Of a stretch of 64,000 bases of DNA, positions 22,701-35,490 are shown piece after piece (the first letter of the stretch is position 1; each line of letters opens with the position of its first letter). A program made the position numbers and the translations under genes. The notes under the pieces were generated by a model, which was given only the letters and a program-made list of their open reading frames with translations, had not been told where the DNA came from and searched no databases. Source of the DNA: Parus major (taxonomy: Eukaryota; Chordata; Aves; Passeriformes; Paridae); assembly GCF_001522545.3 (NCBI RefSeq), contig NC_031770.1, positions 16,098,751 to 16,162,750 on the forward strand, in the 5' to 3' direction.

Positions 22701-24903
22701 ACCTACGACAGGGGTGTTACAAAGCCACTCTGTTTTCTGGTCTCATTTCACTACTTGAACTAAGGAGAAGGGCCTGCCAAAAGGATGCTGCATACACCAT
22801 AATGGAAAGCAAGGGAGCTTTCTTTCCTACTTATGCTCATGACAGTAAATACATCTATGCATATTGACTAGGCTAAGCTGAAAAAGGGGGAAGGACAGCT
22901 CAGGAATGGGAAACATGGAGCACTGAGATAAATGTAAGCTGTATCCATATTCACAGAAAGCTTTAGAGTGTGATCAAGTACATTAAACAACATGCTAGTC
23001 CATTATCAAACTGAAGCACTAAGTTACTTCAGACAAGGTTCTCCTCTCTACCTCTCAAACCATCAGATCCCATTCAAAAAAAATCATACAATGCTTAACA
23101 GCAAAATGACCCCACTCTCAAAACTGTACGGCAAAAATGAACGGGGACAAAAAACAGGCCAGTAGCAAGTGCTTCTTAGAGGAGCTGAGGTGGGAATACA
23201 ATTACCCTGCTTTACAGCAGTCTTGTGAATGCTGAAGGGAAGCAGGGGTCACCAATTCTCTTTCCAGATGTCCTTCATGCAAGAGACCTCTTTCCTCAAA
23301 TGTGAAAAACCAGCTTTATGGATTTTGATTAAACTGGGCCAGTTCACTAACATTAAGATCTAGCCTCAGTTTGCCTTTTATTTTCATGCTGCAAACAATC
23401 TAAATCCTTTGCTTTGCATTTCATCCATCACAAATCATACCACTACAATATACAGCACAGAATAGCTGCTGTAGCCTGGCAGAATACTTAATTACCCACT
23501 TGAGAGTTAAAATTCATTCTTATCCATATTGTTCTCTTTGATGGCAATCAGTTGAAGAGAAATGAATTTTCTTTGCTATATTTAGATGAAGAGAAAGCTT
23601 TGGGATGATAGTGAGAACCTGATGTTCTCCTAAGTTTTGGCTGCAGCAAGCACTGCTGTTGGTAAATATGAAGAGAAGGAAATAAACTTTTAAGAAATCA
23701 GAAGCAGTGAGGCCAAAATTAGGAGGAAAGATTCCCAGGTTCTTGTCAATAAATAAAGTCAGAATGGGCATGCTGCTAAAATGACAGGGGACTTGGAACA
23801 CACCATCTCAGTGTGCAAATACCACTCACTTTCAGCCCCAGAACACAAAAATAACAAAACACAAGATGCTACGGGAAGTTGTAAAGATTTGTAGCTTTCT
23901 TTCTACATTCTGGCTGAACTACCAGTGCTTTCTCTTGTCCCACAAGAAAGGCATAAGATGTAGTCCCAAAGGGTGATTCTGCTGGCAGAGCTGAAATCAG
24001 ATCCTCCCTGAAAGGGTCAGAAGGATTATTTTGCCAGTACCGAGCCCAAATACTCTATCAGCCAACTCCTTGTCACAGCACAAAGGCACCACAGCCCTGC
24101 AGAACTACTCACAAGTAAAACCTCAAAGCTCGGCTCACACTTCACATGCGGGAGCAGCAGCACGCATCGGTCCCAATACTGCTGAGGACATCCGAGCCAG
24201 CAAGCGCTGGAGGTGACACTTCGGGGACACCCAAGGACACCTGTGCTGGGGCTGAGTTCCTGTGTCCTGGCCGAGTGGCTGCTTTTCCCTGGGCCCCCCA
24301 GGGGACACAGCAACACAGCAGGGCTGGGACTGCATCCCTGAGCATCCACCTTCACGGCCAGCCCGCCCGGAGACACAGACAACAAACATTAAACAAAAAA
24401 AAAGGGGAAAAACCACCAAGACAAGCCCCACCCCGCCAGGCAGAGATTTTGCAGGAGGCCAGAGGAGACCTTGCTCCCATGCAGATGTTCTTGCTCTCCA
24501 TTTGCCCTTTTGAACGCTTAAAAAATCCGTCTGCCTCTGAAGGTGTGCCGGAGGCGCTTCCAAACGAAAGCCGGGATACGCCGCCACCGCCCAGGAGAAA
24601 TAGGTATACAGATATTTTAACACACGTACATACACGAACACGCATGGAAATAAGTGGGGTTTTTTACATATAATATGCACCTATGTAAGAACATACATAT
24701 GTACGTATATACACACACAGAGACACAGCTCTGGGAGCGCGGCGACCCCGAGACCCCGCGCGAACGCCGGCGGCTGGCCAGGCCCGTCCGGTCCCATCCA
24801 GAGCCCGCAGCATCCCGGCGGCAGAAGGTGCCAGTCCCGGGTGCCAGTCCCGGATCCCCGTCCCGCATCCCGGTGCCGCGCCCCGGCCGGCCCCGCTGTT
24901 TAC
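19753..24903 (-). other. PSEN2: PSEN2 5' intron
   Basis: Separates the ATG exon from the CpG-island first exon. No coding exon, CR1 or RNA gene was recognised in it. A second non-coding exon, as in human PSEN2, may lie here but could not be pinned down. The GC content rises from about 24.0 kb towards the CpG island. Confidence 0.6.
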
Positions 24904-25160
24904 CTGCTCCCGGCACCGCACGCGCCCCCCGCCGCTCCCATTGGCTCCCGCCCCAGCGCCGGCCGGGAGGGACGGCCGCGCTCGCCCATTCGCCACCGCA
25001 GCTGTCGCTCAGCGAGTGTCCCCGCCTACGGGCCACTCTCCTCCAATAGAAGAGAAGAACGGGAAGAGGCTCGGCCAATAGGAAGGCGGCTGTAGCCCGG
25101 TGCCTGGTGGCGGCCTGTGAGGCGGCGGGGCCGCCATGGTGGGGCGGGGGCGGGCGGTGC
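24700..25160 (-). promoter_or_regulatory. PSEN2: PSEN2 CpG-island promoter
   Basis: CpG-dense, TATA-less stretch at the 5' end of PSEN2. It contains an inverted CCAAT box at 24940-24944 (CCAAT on minus), two CCAAT boxes on plus at 25043-25047 and 25075-25079, and GC boxes near 24946. The mixed CCAAT orientations would also allow divergent transcription. Confidence 0.7.
24904..25010 (-). other. PSEN2: PSEN2 non-coding first exon (right limit unknown)
   Basis: On the minus strand, GGAGCAG|GTAAAC gives a good splice donor with the exon ending at 24904 inside the CpG island. The transcription start is not determinable by eye; the right limit given is only a guess. Confidence 0.4.
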
Positions 25161-25180
25161 CCGGGCTTCGGGTCACGCGG

Positions 25181-25515
25181 AGTCCCAGAATGGCTGGAGT
25201 TGGAAGGGGCCGTGAAGGTCATCCAGTACCTACCCCTTGCATGGCTTGGAGCCTTTCACTAAACCAGGTTGCTCAAAACCCCGCCCAACATGTCCTTAAA
25301 CACAGGGATGGGGCATCCACAGCTTCTCTGGGCAACCTGTGCTAGCGCCTCGCCACCCTCACGGTACGGAACTTCCTCCTAATAGCTAATAGATAATCGA
25401 AACATACTCTATTACAGTCTGAATCCATTCCCCCTTGTCACTAAATGCTCTTGTAAAAAGTCCATTTCTGTTTTTCTTGTAGACTCCTTTCAAGTATTGG
25501 AAGGCTTATCAACTT
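25181..25515 (-). repeat. CR1 LINE 3'-end fragment next to the PSEN2 promoter
   Basis: Antisense CR1 text on plus: CCCAGAATGGCTGGAGTTGG, GGTTGCTCAAAACCCCGCCC, GATGGGGCATCCACAGCTTC, TCTGGGCAACCTGTGCTAGC, CCATTCCCCCTTGTCACTAA. It is about 330 bp, on the same strand as PSEN2 and directly upstream of its CpG island. Confidence 0.9.
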
Positions 25516-27550
25516 ATCCCTTCAGTAAATAAAATTATATGCAAGCATGCAGATCCTGATGGAAATAAAACGATAATAAATAAAAGGAGAGAAATGCAAA
25601 GGAGTAAACAGAGAAACCGGAGGAAATGGCCAAGTAATAGTTCTGCTGGAATTGTCTGACCCCTGCTCAGTTTATAGATCAGAGGGGTGAATAAGGAAAA
25701 TTACAATTTCACCCTATTTGCAATGGGTATGGGAAGTTTGTATTTTCAGACTGTAAGCATTTTTGTTTAAAAAACAAACTAATACAAAAAAAAACCCACA
25801 GAAAAAAAACCCCTAACAAATAATATTTTTTTTAAAAGCACGATAGTAAGACAATTCAGTAGAGAGATTAAATCACTCTTCAGTCTGCACACAAACCACT
25901 CCTGCCTCTGTTCCCATTGCTTTTTCAAGCAGCAGTCAAGTGAAATTAAGATTCTGGCAGCTCTGTAGCACTTGCTCATCATCTGTGGGGGCAGAGACAT
26001 GAACTGGAGTCACAGCAATTTCCCTCTGCTGCTGTTGTCACTTCAGGAAGCACCTCAGGCACAGACACAGGGAGTATTTACAGCAGAGATTCACGTTCTT
26101 CTTTGCTCCATACCACCCATGATGATTTGCTATACAAAAGGAAAGAAGAGTAAGATGGTAATGAAGGAGACACAAGGTACAAATATGCGAACCGCCCCAC
26201 TATAAATCATTGGACAAAATGGAGTCTTTTGCAGATTCCAAATCTTAAATTTGCCATCACATTCTTTTCCTCAAATTTCCTGCGCAACATCAGTGACAAG
26301 TGATACACCTGCCTTGCACTGTAATTCTTATTTTGAGCACTGCACACAGAACTGAGTTAAATGGAAAATTCTTCAGAGCCCCGGAGAGCTGCCTATCCCA
26401 GCATGGCCAGCTGGGCTTTGCCAAGGTAAAGTCAGTCTGAAAAAACTGATAAACTCTGTGCTTGGCTGTGTTCTTCACTAGCCAAGAGCTCTTCACTATC
26501 AGAGTTCTTTCTAACAGGTTTCCCTCAAAGGCTTTGTCTACCTTTGGTCTTTGTGCTGAACTCTTGAGTTCCTTTTCACGAGATACTTTATCCAGCTGGA
26601 GATTTATTTTTTTTTAAATGGGAATTTTTCTGATTAATTGAATCCTTCATACATTCTATGATCTGCTGCTTTGTTCATTTTAACATTAAGGGAAGGAATA
26701 ATTTTGGCTGCACTCAGGCAACTGTTTTCCTGATAATCATTTTACTCCCCTTTATTTTTACATGGAGCATAAGTATCTGACAAAAATTTGGGATAATAGT
26801 AAATATATTTATCTGTTTTAAAACATTTTTATGCTTTCAAAGCCAAAGCATTGACAGTTTGAACTGTGTTGCTCTTCACCTCACTGGCAGCAGGAGATAG
26901 GGAAATTGTTCTTAGGCTCCTTCTTCTAGGGGCTGGAGGGATGGGAACTGGTTTTACAAGCCCAGTTGCCCTTTATTAGCAGCTTTAGAAGCTAAACTTG
27001 CAGCTTTTTGTGTCTCTCAAAAGTTCTGCTCTGCTGCATGAAGGGCTCCCAGGCTTCAGACCTACTCAGGACTAAAATTTAGAGATAAACAAATTCCTTG
27101 CTTCTTTCCCCATTCTCACTAGATCCTCCCTTTTTGCTCTCCCCCTGATGGACAAATGCAAAGAAGTGTAGGTCTTGTGCAACCTAGCAAAGGGTTTTAG
27201 GAAAAGAATTCATGTACTTCAACCTTCATGGAAGCACAAGAGCATGGGTATGTGAAACTCAGCTGTCTTTCTTAGAATCTGCCTGCCTCCTTTATAGCAT
27301 GAGGCAAAAATCTATCTTAGTTCAGTGCTCCTCTTCTGTAACCTAAAGTGGGAAATAGAAAGACAAATAGTTGTTTTTTAACACTCCATCCTTGAGTGTT
27401 ACTTCCATGCAGCTTTCAATCAGAATGCCTTTTCACATGTTTTTTCCTAGCTGCATCACATGAGAAGCATCTGACCTGAGAGCAAGTTAAAAGGCTCTTT
27501 GAGCAAAGCCTTGCTCTGTATCATATGGACATCAAAAGTATTTCTGCTTT

Positions 27551-27574
27551 TTTCTTTTCTTTTCTTTTCTTTTN

Positions 27575-27627
<53 letters not shown>
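27551..27627. repeat. (TTTTC)n / poly-T tract with an assembly N
   Basis: Four TTTTC-like units run into about 55 consecutive T. The only ambiguous base of the window, N, is at 27574, so the length is probably not reliable. Confidence 0.9.
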
Positions 27628-27631
<4 letters not shown>

Positions 27632-29468
27632 GGTCATTTCCTTAAAGGATCTCTCACAGATAATGCAGAGTGTGCTCATTGCCAGGGAAATTGCATGCTC
27701 AGCTGCTTCACAGCTTCATGACTTGGGGGGTCTGTGTCTCTCACCACGGGTGGTGGTTGTTCTGAAGTACACGGGCACATTCTCTGGGATTGCCCCAATG
27801 TATCCCATTTTGGTACTGAGATGTTTACAGCAGGAAATCTCACAAAGGTTTTGGTCATAAACTCTTGCAGTCCTCCAAATATATCCAAGGAATTGTGACT
27901 GTTTTATTTCAGGACATGTAAATAATACCCGGAAATAGGACTACTGACACAAATCCAAACAGAGATGCTCCCTTGGCTTTTGAATGGAAACAGACATGAC
28001 ACCATGTGTCAAAATAACATTAAAACCTCTTGTGCTTGCACAGAAGATATGAATAGGGTCAGGCCCAGCACACTGGAGTTTTGTTCTGGAATAGACAGTA
28101 CTTTCCAGGAGTCTTGCTCAGTTTATTCCACTCTGTAGATCTGTAGTCCCTCAAGGAAAGGTCATTACTGAATACCAAAGCAAATATTTTCCCCATAGCT
28201 GTAGGAGATCTCATTCATGAGAGGGTTTAGCAAGCAGCCAGGGCTCATGATGGAGTGCCACCTGTGGGCAGGAATTGTATACTGGTGTCGCACTCTTGTG
28301 TGGATTCTGTAAGAGTGCTCCCACATTGGTGTATCCCTAATGCCTCAGATGTAACCAGACAGTTCAGATTTAAGCCCCAGTACTGAAGAGTATGGTATGT
28401 CCTTCTGTCTAAAACAGAGCTAAGTACAGATCCAAAGTCCCCTAGACTGTAGGGCTATTGGTCTAACCCTTGGAAACTCAACTTCATGCTAAGGGGACAC
28501 TCATAAGATGTGTTCTGAATGTTCACTCAATACAAATCCCCCATGGTGTTGCACAGACCTGAGACCTTGTGGTCCATTCTTTCCAGGTCTGCAGCAGCAC
28601 AGGAACTGTGTAGATGGCTTCTTTCTAAAAGATAAAGAATTGAGCTAAATATGAGATTCTCTCAAAACAGATAAGGCCAAAGTGGTGGGAAGGGAACAGG
28701 ATTTAAATCTGGTAAAGTGTGCAGTCACAAAGCAGTCAGTGATGCATCCAAGTCAATGGAATGCCACCAAATCCTGCTTTCAGGCACAGGTCCTTGGTCC
28801 ACCAAGGCACAGGCACAGGTCCATCAAGCAGAAGCCCCAGTGGGAATGTCCAGTGCCTGCTTGGGAGCAGAGCTCCTGCTGCCATGGTGTCCTTTGGGCC
28901 ACTGTTTTTCCCAGACAGCTTCTTCTGCCTCCTACAAGTAGAGTACTGTACAAGTCGTGTACAGTTTTACTAAAGGATGAAATTTCCCTTTAGGAGACAA
29001 ATGCACCAGTCTGACAAGCAGCATTATGCCTTTAAAGTTATTGGTATCTCTTTGGCTTTTCAGATCTTGGGACAAATCCTTCAGGCAATTCCAGGCTTCA
29101 AGCAATCAGCAGACCTCTTCATGTGGTTTGGCAAACTGTGAGTTCACATTGCTCTGCTTTCTTTGAAGACAATGACTTTAACTGAAATGAGGTCTGTCCT
29201 GGGAAAAAGGAAAGCAAATGTCTAACATCTTTTAAAAATGCACATGGAAAAGAAAAAAACTGAAAAATGAATAAAAGTTCCTCATTAAGTTCCCTGTAAC
29301 TACTCAGATATTCAGAACTGTATAATTGATTTGGGCCTATTGGTGGCCATGGTAAGGGGGACACAAGTAAGGAATGTGAATTATACATTCATACTCAAGT
29401 AAATCCTTCCCAGTTTCACTGGAAGGAGATTCCCCACGCACAAGCTGTGAAGGAGCGTCTCGCTGTGC

Positions 29469-29482
29469 CCACTAGGGGACAG
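29469..29482 (+). promoter_or_regulatory. CTCF-like motif in a small CpG-rich patch
   Basis: CCACTAGGGGACAG matches the CTCF core CCASYAGRKGGCRS closely (one mismatch, GGAC for GGGC). It lies in a roughly 150-bp CpG-containing island (29.43-29.57 kb) within AT-rich intergenic DNA between the two divergent genes. Assigned by eye. Confidence 0.4.
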
Positions 29483-30340
29483 AGCTCCGCCGCGTACATC
29501 CCTCTCCTCGGGAGTGGGATGAGCTCCGACATCTGCAGCTCCAGCCCCGGGACTCTCTGGGATAAGCCAGAGATGGAATATGGGAAATTTTAGTGTAATC
29601 AGATCCCTGAAAAATACATTATCTGCTCATATAGTCCTCTATGGAGAATGTACCTGTGAGATGACTCGTGCTGCGAAACTCCTGACACTTACAAGAACGA
29701 TTAATTTGAAGCCACATTATTTGCTGGATTCCACCTCTCTCATCAGGACTCTGAGCCCAGCTTGCTTCTGCTGCCACAGTTGTATCACGACCAGTGTTCC
29801 CACTGCTAGAGCTACAACTGTAGCAGCAATGGCAAGAAAACTGAGAAAATGTAGGCAAAATTGTTTTTTCACTCCCCTAAGGGGCAAGGGAAAAAGTGTT
29901 GTGTTTTGATTTTTGTTTATAAAAGGTGCAAGGTTTAGTTGAATTTTGCTTCAATTGTGCTCATGTTAAGCAGCAGTTTTCTAGAATCCATTGTTATAGC
30001 TCTGCAAGTTTTTCTTCACAGAAGCACTTAGAATAGTTTATCTTAGTAACTTTTAAAGTAAATTAAATGAGTTTGTTTTAAACTCCTTACCCTTCAGCAA
30101 GAGCGGCAATTCCTAAAATAGCTTTTACTGGCATTTAGTTTATTTAACTTTACATTAGCACCATTTAATCAAGCCCTAAATTAGGTTTTGAATGGACCTA
30201 GTTAAACTGGATCAAGCTAGTTTGATTCTCAATTATGCAGTAACTGAAGAGTTTGTTACATACTAAGATAAATTAGAGAGTTTATACAGGGATTTTCTAC
30301 TGATCAAATAAAGCATGTTAAAGGCAAACCTACAGTTAAA

Positions 30341-30357
30341 CCACAGTTAAACTGTGG
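30341..30357. repeat. Perfect inverted repeat
   Basis: CCACAGT-TAA-ACTGTGG: 7-bp arms and a 3-bp loop. Confidence 0.8.
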
Positions 30358-31103
30358 CTTTTCAAAACCTTCAGGCTTTTTTTTTCTCTTGTACAATGGA
30401 ACTGTAAGTTGAAGGACAAAACAAAGTATTTATTTTATATATCAAAGGCATTCAAGCATAGAACTCAAATTAAGGAAATAACAGTAACTAGTACCTCCTT
30501 ATCTTCTTCTTTATAACTTCCCTCCTTTTTTCCACAACTGACAAGCTTAAAGAAATCAATTGCTTAAAGAAAAACTTCAGAAGTTAATTCTTTTAAAATT
30601 ATGCACACTATTGTACTTTGCTGATGAATAATACTGCTCATCTGTAACTTTTTGTAAGCACAGTTAAGCACACCTTTATTGCCATTCCATTGCCATATTT
30701 CATCCAAATCACCTTGGTGTTCCCATACATCTCACAGATGTTTCCACATAACAATAATAGATGTTTCCAGGGCAACAAAACTTTGCAGGCAGTATGGGAA
30801 ACACTCATCCTTGGTCAAAAACTGTCTTTATGAAACACAGTCATGCTGCAGCTTTCACAAACAGCCAGAGTTGGTTGTTGGGGCAGGATAAAATCTATTA
30901 TCTACTCCTGTCTGTGTTTGTCTCCTAAAGCCTGTGAAGATCCAGGAGATCATTATATTTATATATATGTATAGCTGCTATTTAACAGCTCACAAAATGA
31001 CATAGAATAGCCAAGGATAGAGAAATGAAAGAGCGTCACAGAGATCTGTCGTTGTCAAGGTGAAGTTAGCCTGTCCAAAAGTCATTATTCAATAAACAGT
31101 TAC

Positions 31104-31200
31104 AGAGGAGAGGACATTTAAAATAAATAAAAATAACAAGAATAACAAATAACAATATAATTGTTATTATAATAATTGTTATTATTGAAAAATAACAAAT
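31104..31200. repeat. AT-rich low-complexity tract with hairpins
   Basis: Built from AAT/AAC words with AATAACAAT...ATTGTTATT and AATAATAA...TTATTATT complementary arms. Likely an expanded trinucleotide-like repeat. Confidence 0.7.
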
Positions 31201-32117
31201 TCATTCATTTGAATGCAAGCAAGGTTTTCCAAAATGTCTGTGGTATGTGTGGAGGTGTATTGTTTTTTTGCTAAAGCCATATGAGGAACTGGATATTTGT
31301 ACAAATAGAAACAGTGTGGGCCTAATATATGGAAGCTGGGAACACAGCAGAAAAGAGAATGCACTGTGATAGAGCCAAAGTGATCACCTGAGCAAAGGGA
31401 GGTGTGGCACCAGAATTTGGATTGGTGCTCACTGATGCAGTCTGAATTCCCTGGCATTTCCAACTGCAAAGTGGCCCTGAGAAAATCTAGACCTGTGTCA
31501 GGCAATCAGCTTGGTTTCCTCTTGGTTCAGTCAGGAGCTTTTCCGTGCTTGAAATCCTTGCTAAAAGAATGCTACCACTCTGTGGACACGTTGCCTGACA
31601 GTCACCAAGCAGCTCAACTCCAGCATCTGTGCTGTCACTGAAGGCAGTGTAAAACTCAGCAAGACAGAGGGTGGGTGTAGTGCTGTCAGGGGAGCCACAG
31701 TACCCCTGTCCAGAAGAAAAAAATACAGTTCTTCATGGTATGTAGGGAAGATGCAGTTTCCTCATCTAACCCCATGAAGTCAGATGAGTTTACTCAGACA
31801 AATGTCAGAAAAAAGCAAGTGCAACTCCATAGATACCTACATGTTATTTGTGGACAGCTTGTATTCCAATGTGAATACAAAAGCTGTGATGAATAACATC
31901 CAAATCAGATATATTATTTAAAAACAAACAACAAAAAAAAGGATTCCTTCACTGTATTAGAAAAGGAAACATTAATGTGGTATTTTTCCCTATGAGCTAT
32001 AATTAGCATTTAAGAGACCAACATGTCCCATGTAGTCATCTCAAATACTGAATCTGAGACACCTTGGACCTTGTTTTTATATGTGCTTAGCAGGCAATAT
32101 TCTACACTTGTGCAAGT

Positions 32118-32153
32118 CATGAGGTTCATGAAGGGCATGAGGTTCATGAAAGT
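32118..32153. repeat. 18-bp tandem repeat, two units
   Basis: CATGAGGTTCATGAAGGG followed by CATGAGGTTCATGAAAGT, with a third degraded unit (CATGGCTTTCACTAAGGA) after it. Confidence 0.85.
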
Positions 32154-33650
32154 CATGGCTTTCACTAAGGAAGCAAGATAGTTTTCCTTTTAGACATGAA
32201 GAGGTCAAGCCTTCAAAAATCAGTTTATAAAATGTTGGTCTTGACCTTTCTCTGCCTTGGTTTTCCCATCTGCATGGGAAAGATAGTAATCCACCCGAGT
32301 GAGAAGTGTCTCGAGGCAGCCCCTCCAGGGAGGGAGGGAGGTAGCAAAGTGCTATGCTGTTCATGGAGATGAGCAATGCCCACTGTACTGCACACAATGC
32401 CAACACTTAGATCATTTCTCACCCACCTCTGCTTTTCTCCCTAATCTGTGTTTCTGTCTCCTGTGTCTTTCTCAGAGCTTTTCACACCCCTGTTTATTGC
32501 AACACATATACAGGAGGTTCCATAACAGCTTGAGATTCATTTACTTCTTCCTCCCAGCACAGCTATATTAGAAACCCGTTAAAACATTTCACCTCTTAAA
32601 GTAATTTCTTGTCTCAGACAGCCACTGTGACAATTCCTATAAATTCAACGCCTACTCTGCTTATTCAGGGAAGATTCCTTCTGAGTGCTGAATCAAGTCT
32701 AGCTCTCAGATCCCAAGCTGCAGTTAAAACAACCAGTGCCACAGCAGATGTACTCAGTAGGTGATGGCAGAGGGGTGCTCCTAGACCTTGAAAAGATGAA
32801 CTTGTTCCTACTGTAGAGGTTCTGTCTGAACACAGGACCTCTGTTTGACTCTAATCCCAGTGCAGAGTTAATATATCTAATGGCTTCTGAAGAGCTACCT
32901 TGTGCACTCCAGGGCTTTCTGAGAGCCTTGAGCCACCAGAACCAGAGTAGCTTCGCTGCAGAAAGACAGTGGAATTTGGAAATTTGAGCAGCAAGGAAAG
33001 AAGAGCTTCTGGCTTGGGCACTGATTTAGAACACTCATAGTCCAGGCTGGCTTCCCAATTGCTGCACAGATTTACTAAATATTCATAGAGATAAGAACTT
33101 TTCTGACACCTGACTTGGAGAATAAACTCTTGGGGAGAGAGACTCCTGCATTTTATATACACATGCTTTTCACTTATGTTTATGAGGTTCTGACTCATAT
33201 GCTAATTTGAATAAATTTTGAGTTGGGTAGCTGAGCCAAATAAATCAGAGTTGGACTGAAATTGGTTTGAACTGATCCATAGTAGAGATATATGGGTTGT
33301 ATTTGCATTCACAAGGAAAACTGTAAAATGTTGCTCTGGCTTGTGGAACATACTTTACTCAACCCAAAATGAAATCCTTCCTTCTTATAGTGAATAAAAA
33401 AAAATAAAATTACATAGTAGATTAACATTATAAAATAGCTGATGGTAGTGGCCACCTCTTCTGTAAACAAAGCAGTCATGTAGGCAGTATAAAACCCACA
33501 TCTGAAAGGATGTGACCTACATCTCTCATTTCTCACAGAACCATCTTCTCAAATCTGTTTTACATCCACCAGATTTAGTCAAAGGGAGGAACTCTGTCTA
33601 ATGTTGTGATCTATTTTGATCTTGTTGTAAAGTCAATACATTTCTGACTT

Positions 33651-33670
33651 AGTTCCTTTCTGAAGGAACT
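33651..33670. repeat. Perfect inverted repeat with 8-bp arms
   Basis: AGTTCCTT-TCTG-AAGGAACT. The left arm is repeated once more at about 33681-33688 as a direct copy. Confidence 0.8.
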
Positions 33671-34607
33671 TTGCTGAAACAGTTCCTTTCTAGGTTAACA
33701 TAATTTTTGGTTCAGCCAAGCTATACTGCAAAGTTGATTGACAGCAAATAATTTTAAACATGCCAAAAGGAGGTCATTTGTCAGCATCTCTTATTACTGT
33801 TTGTGGTTTATTTGAACTATTCAATTGATTTCTATAAACAGGATATAGTCTTCCATTGAAATCTATAAAGTGTGGAAACAGCACATGAATTATACCAGCC
33901 TCCTGTGTACCTTTATTGAAGGACTTACAGTGATGGGAGGCCTTTTGCTGTAAAACAGTTCTTGTGAAGTCTGAAACAAGCATAGAGTTGACTCATGGAA
34001 GAGAAACTGAATCATAAAGAATAGATACTCAAACATAAACAGCAATGAACCCAAACACCTTCATTAGCGTCTGCAAATTGTCAAATTGACTCTAACAACT
34101 GTGTGAGCTGACCAATCCTCACCACTGGAGAAGGAAGAGCTAAAAAGAGAAAGAAAGAATGACAGATGGGACAAAGAATTGATTATACAGAAACTTTTAA
34201 CTCTGCTGCCTTAAAAACTAAGACGTTTTCAGAAGTCTGCAGTGCAATTTATGTCAGATGTTCTGAGAAAACACATCAAACTTTTGAATATGGATCATGG
34301 TGAAACATAGAATTCTAAACAAATACCTGCAGTGTTGCCTTAACCATCTCATTCCAGAAAGCAATGCATCTTTCTCCATCTTTTCCTAATGTTCTTCTGT
34401 GCTTCCTTGTCCTCTTGTTATCTTAATTCATGGCCTGTCCTGCTGGATGCTGAACTCACCATGGTGGTCATGCTGCCAAAAGCTGAGTACCCTTGAATCA
34501 ATTGTTCACTTGAGTTTTGCCAGAAGGTCTCTGTTTCCCTTGGTTTCCAAAGTTTCCTGATGGCCAGCAATATTACATGGTACTCAACGATGGTATGAGT
34601 TGTTCTC

Positions 34608-34718
34608 CAGAAGGAGGGAGAGAAAGAGGAGGGAGAGAAGGGAAGAAGGAAAGATGGGGAGAAAAGCAAGAAGAAAGTTAAGGGGAACAAAGGGAGGGAA
34701 GGAGTGGAAAGGGAATTC
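34608..34718. repeat. Polypurine tract (GGGA/GAAA-rich)
   Basis: About 110 bp almost purely A/G on the plus strand, with GGGAGAG and GAAGAAGG words. Lies directly past the 3' end of the HSFY-like pseudogene. Such tracts can form triplex DNA. Confidence 0.85.
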
Positions 34719-34791
34719 CTTCCTGAACAACACTTGTTCCGGCAAATCCCAGAGTCCCTAATTGGTGCCATTGTTGAGCACTGAGCATCAG

Positions 34792-35490
34792 TCACTGAGC
34801 ACTGGACTGCGTCATATCCAGTGTGCCATAAAAGCATATCCACTCACCATGGCGACAGGAAGGATGGTGTGTGACTCCTGTTGGATGGCTGTGCAGCTTT
34901 GCCAGCTGCAATGATGTCATTACATCCCCATGTAACGTAGGATAGACAGGAAAACCCCAAACCTGTTCCTTGCACTCTCCCTTAGTCTGACCTGATGGGA
35001 GGAAGGAGGGTTGACTCACCAGGAAATATGAGTGATGTATTCTATGGGAATGGCCTTTGCTTCTGGTGCAGCTCCTTGATTACGACTTGCTGCCCTTTTT
35101 CTGGGTTTTGCTGAGCACACTGCTAGTGCCTGGGGCCTTTGGCTTCCCTGGGCTGGGACAAACCAGCTCATCTCCCTGAAAGTAGCCCCTCGGGGAGTAG
35201 AGACTGGAGAGACAGGACAAGCAAACTAGTAAGGAGTTACTGTGTGGTGAAGTATCAGATGGAGTTGGACACCAACCAGAGTCTGTCTGTGGAGTCATGG
35301 TGATAAGGGATCATTCTCCTCCACAGAACCTGCTCCTACCACAGGCTGCATGTCTGGACTTCTCTTCAGGCTGCCTTCCTTCAAACCTGGGTCTGGTGAG
35401 AGAGCATCAGGTGCTGTTTTTTACACAACTTACAGGTTCATGGCAGCTGATGTTATCTCTCTTGAAATAGGGGTCATAATAGAAAAGTAC
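34792..35490 (-). pseudogene. HSFY-like pseudogene exon 2 (C-terminal part)
   Basis: 699 nt in one frame, with three internal stops and a terminal TGA at 34794-34792. The first residues VLFYYDPYFKRD are the conserved post-domain motif of HSFY. The rest is Ser/Pro/Thr/His-rich and low in conservation, as in the family. Exon start is inferred from homology and phase, since the acceptor AG is not present. Confidence 0.75.

Larger units (their letters stand above)
25516..34791. other. Intergenic region, left part
   Basis: AT-rich sequence without a recognisable gene. It holds the poly-T/N tract, a small GC patch with a CTCF-like motif near 29.47 kb, short inverted repeats and an 18-bp tandem repeat, each listed separately. 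Open frames of up to about 115 codons (for example minus strand 32851-33198) show no family I recognise. Confidence 0.6.

Noticed and set aside
24135..25222. Open frames of up to 201 codons around the PSEN2 promoter
   Set aside because: Same GC-composition effect on both strands; no domain, and they cross the first-exon donor.
32851..33198. 115-codon minus-strand frame
   Set aside because: Open in AT-moderate DNA but with no recognisable motif, and no neighbouring exon on that strand.
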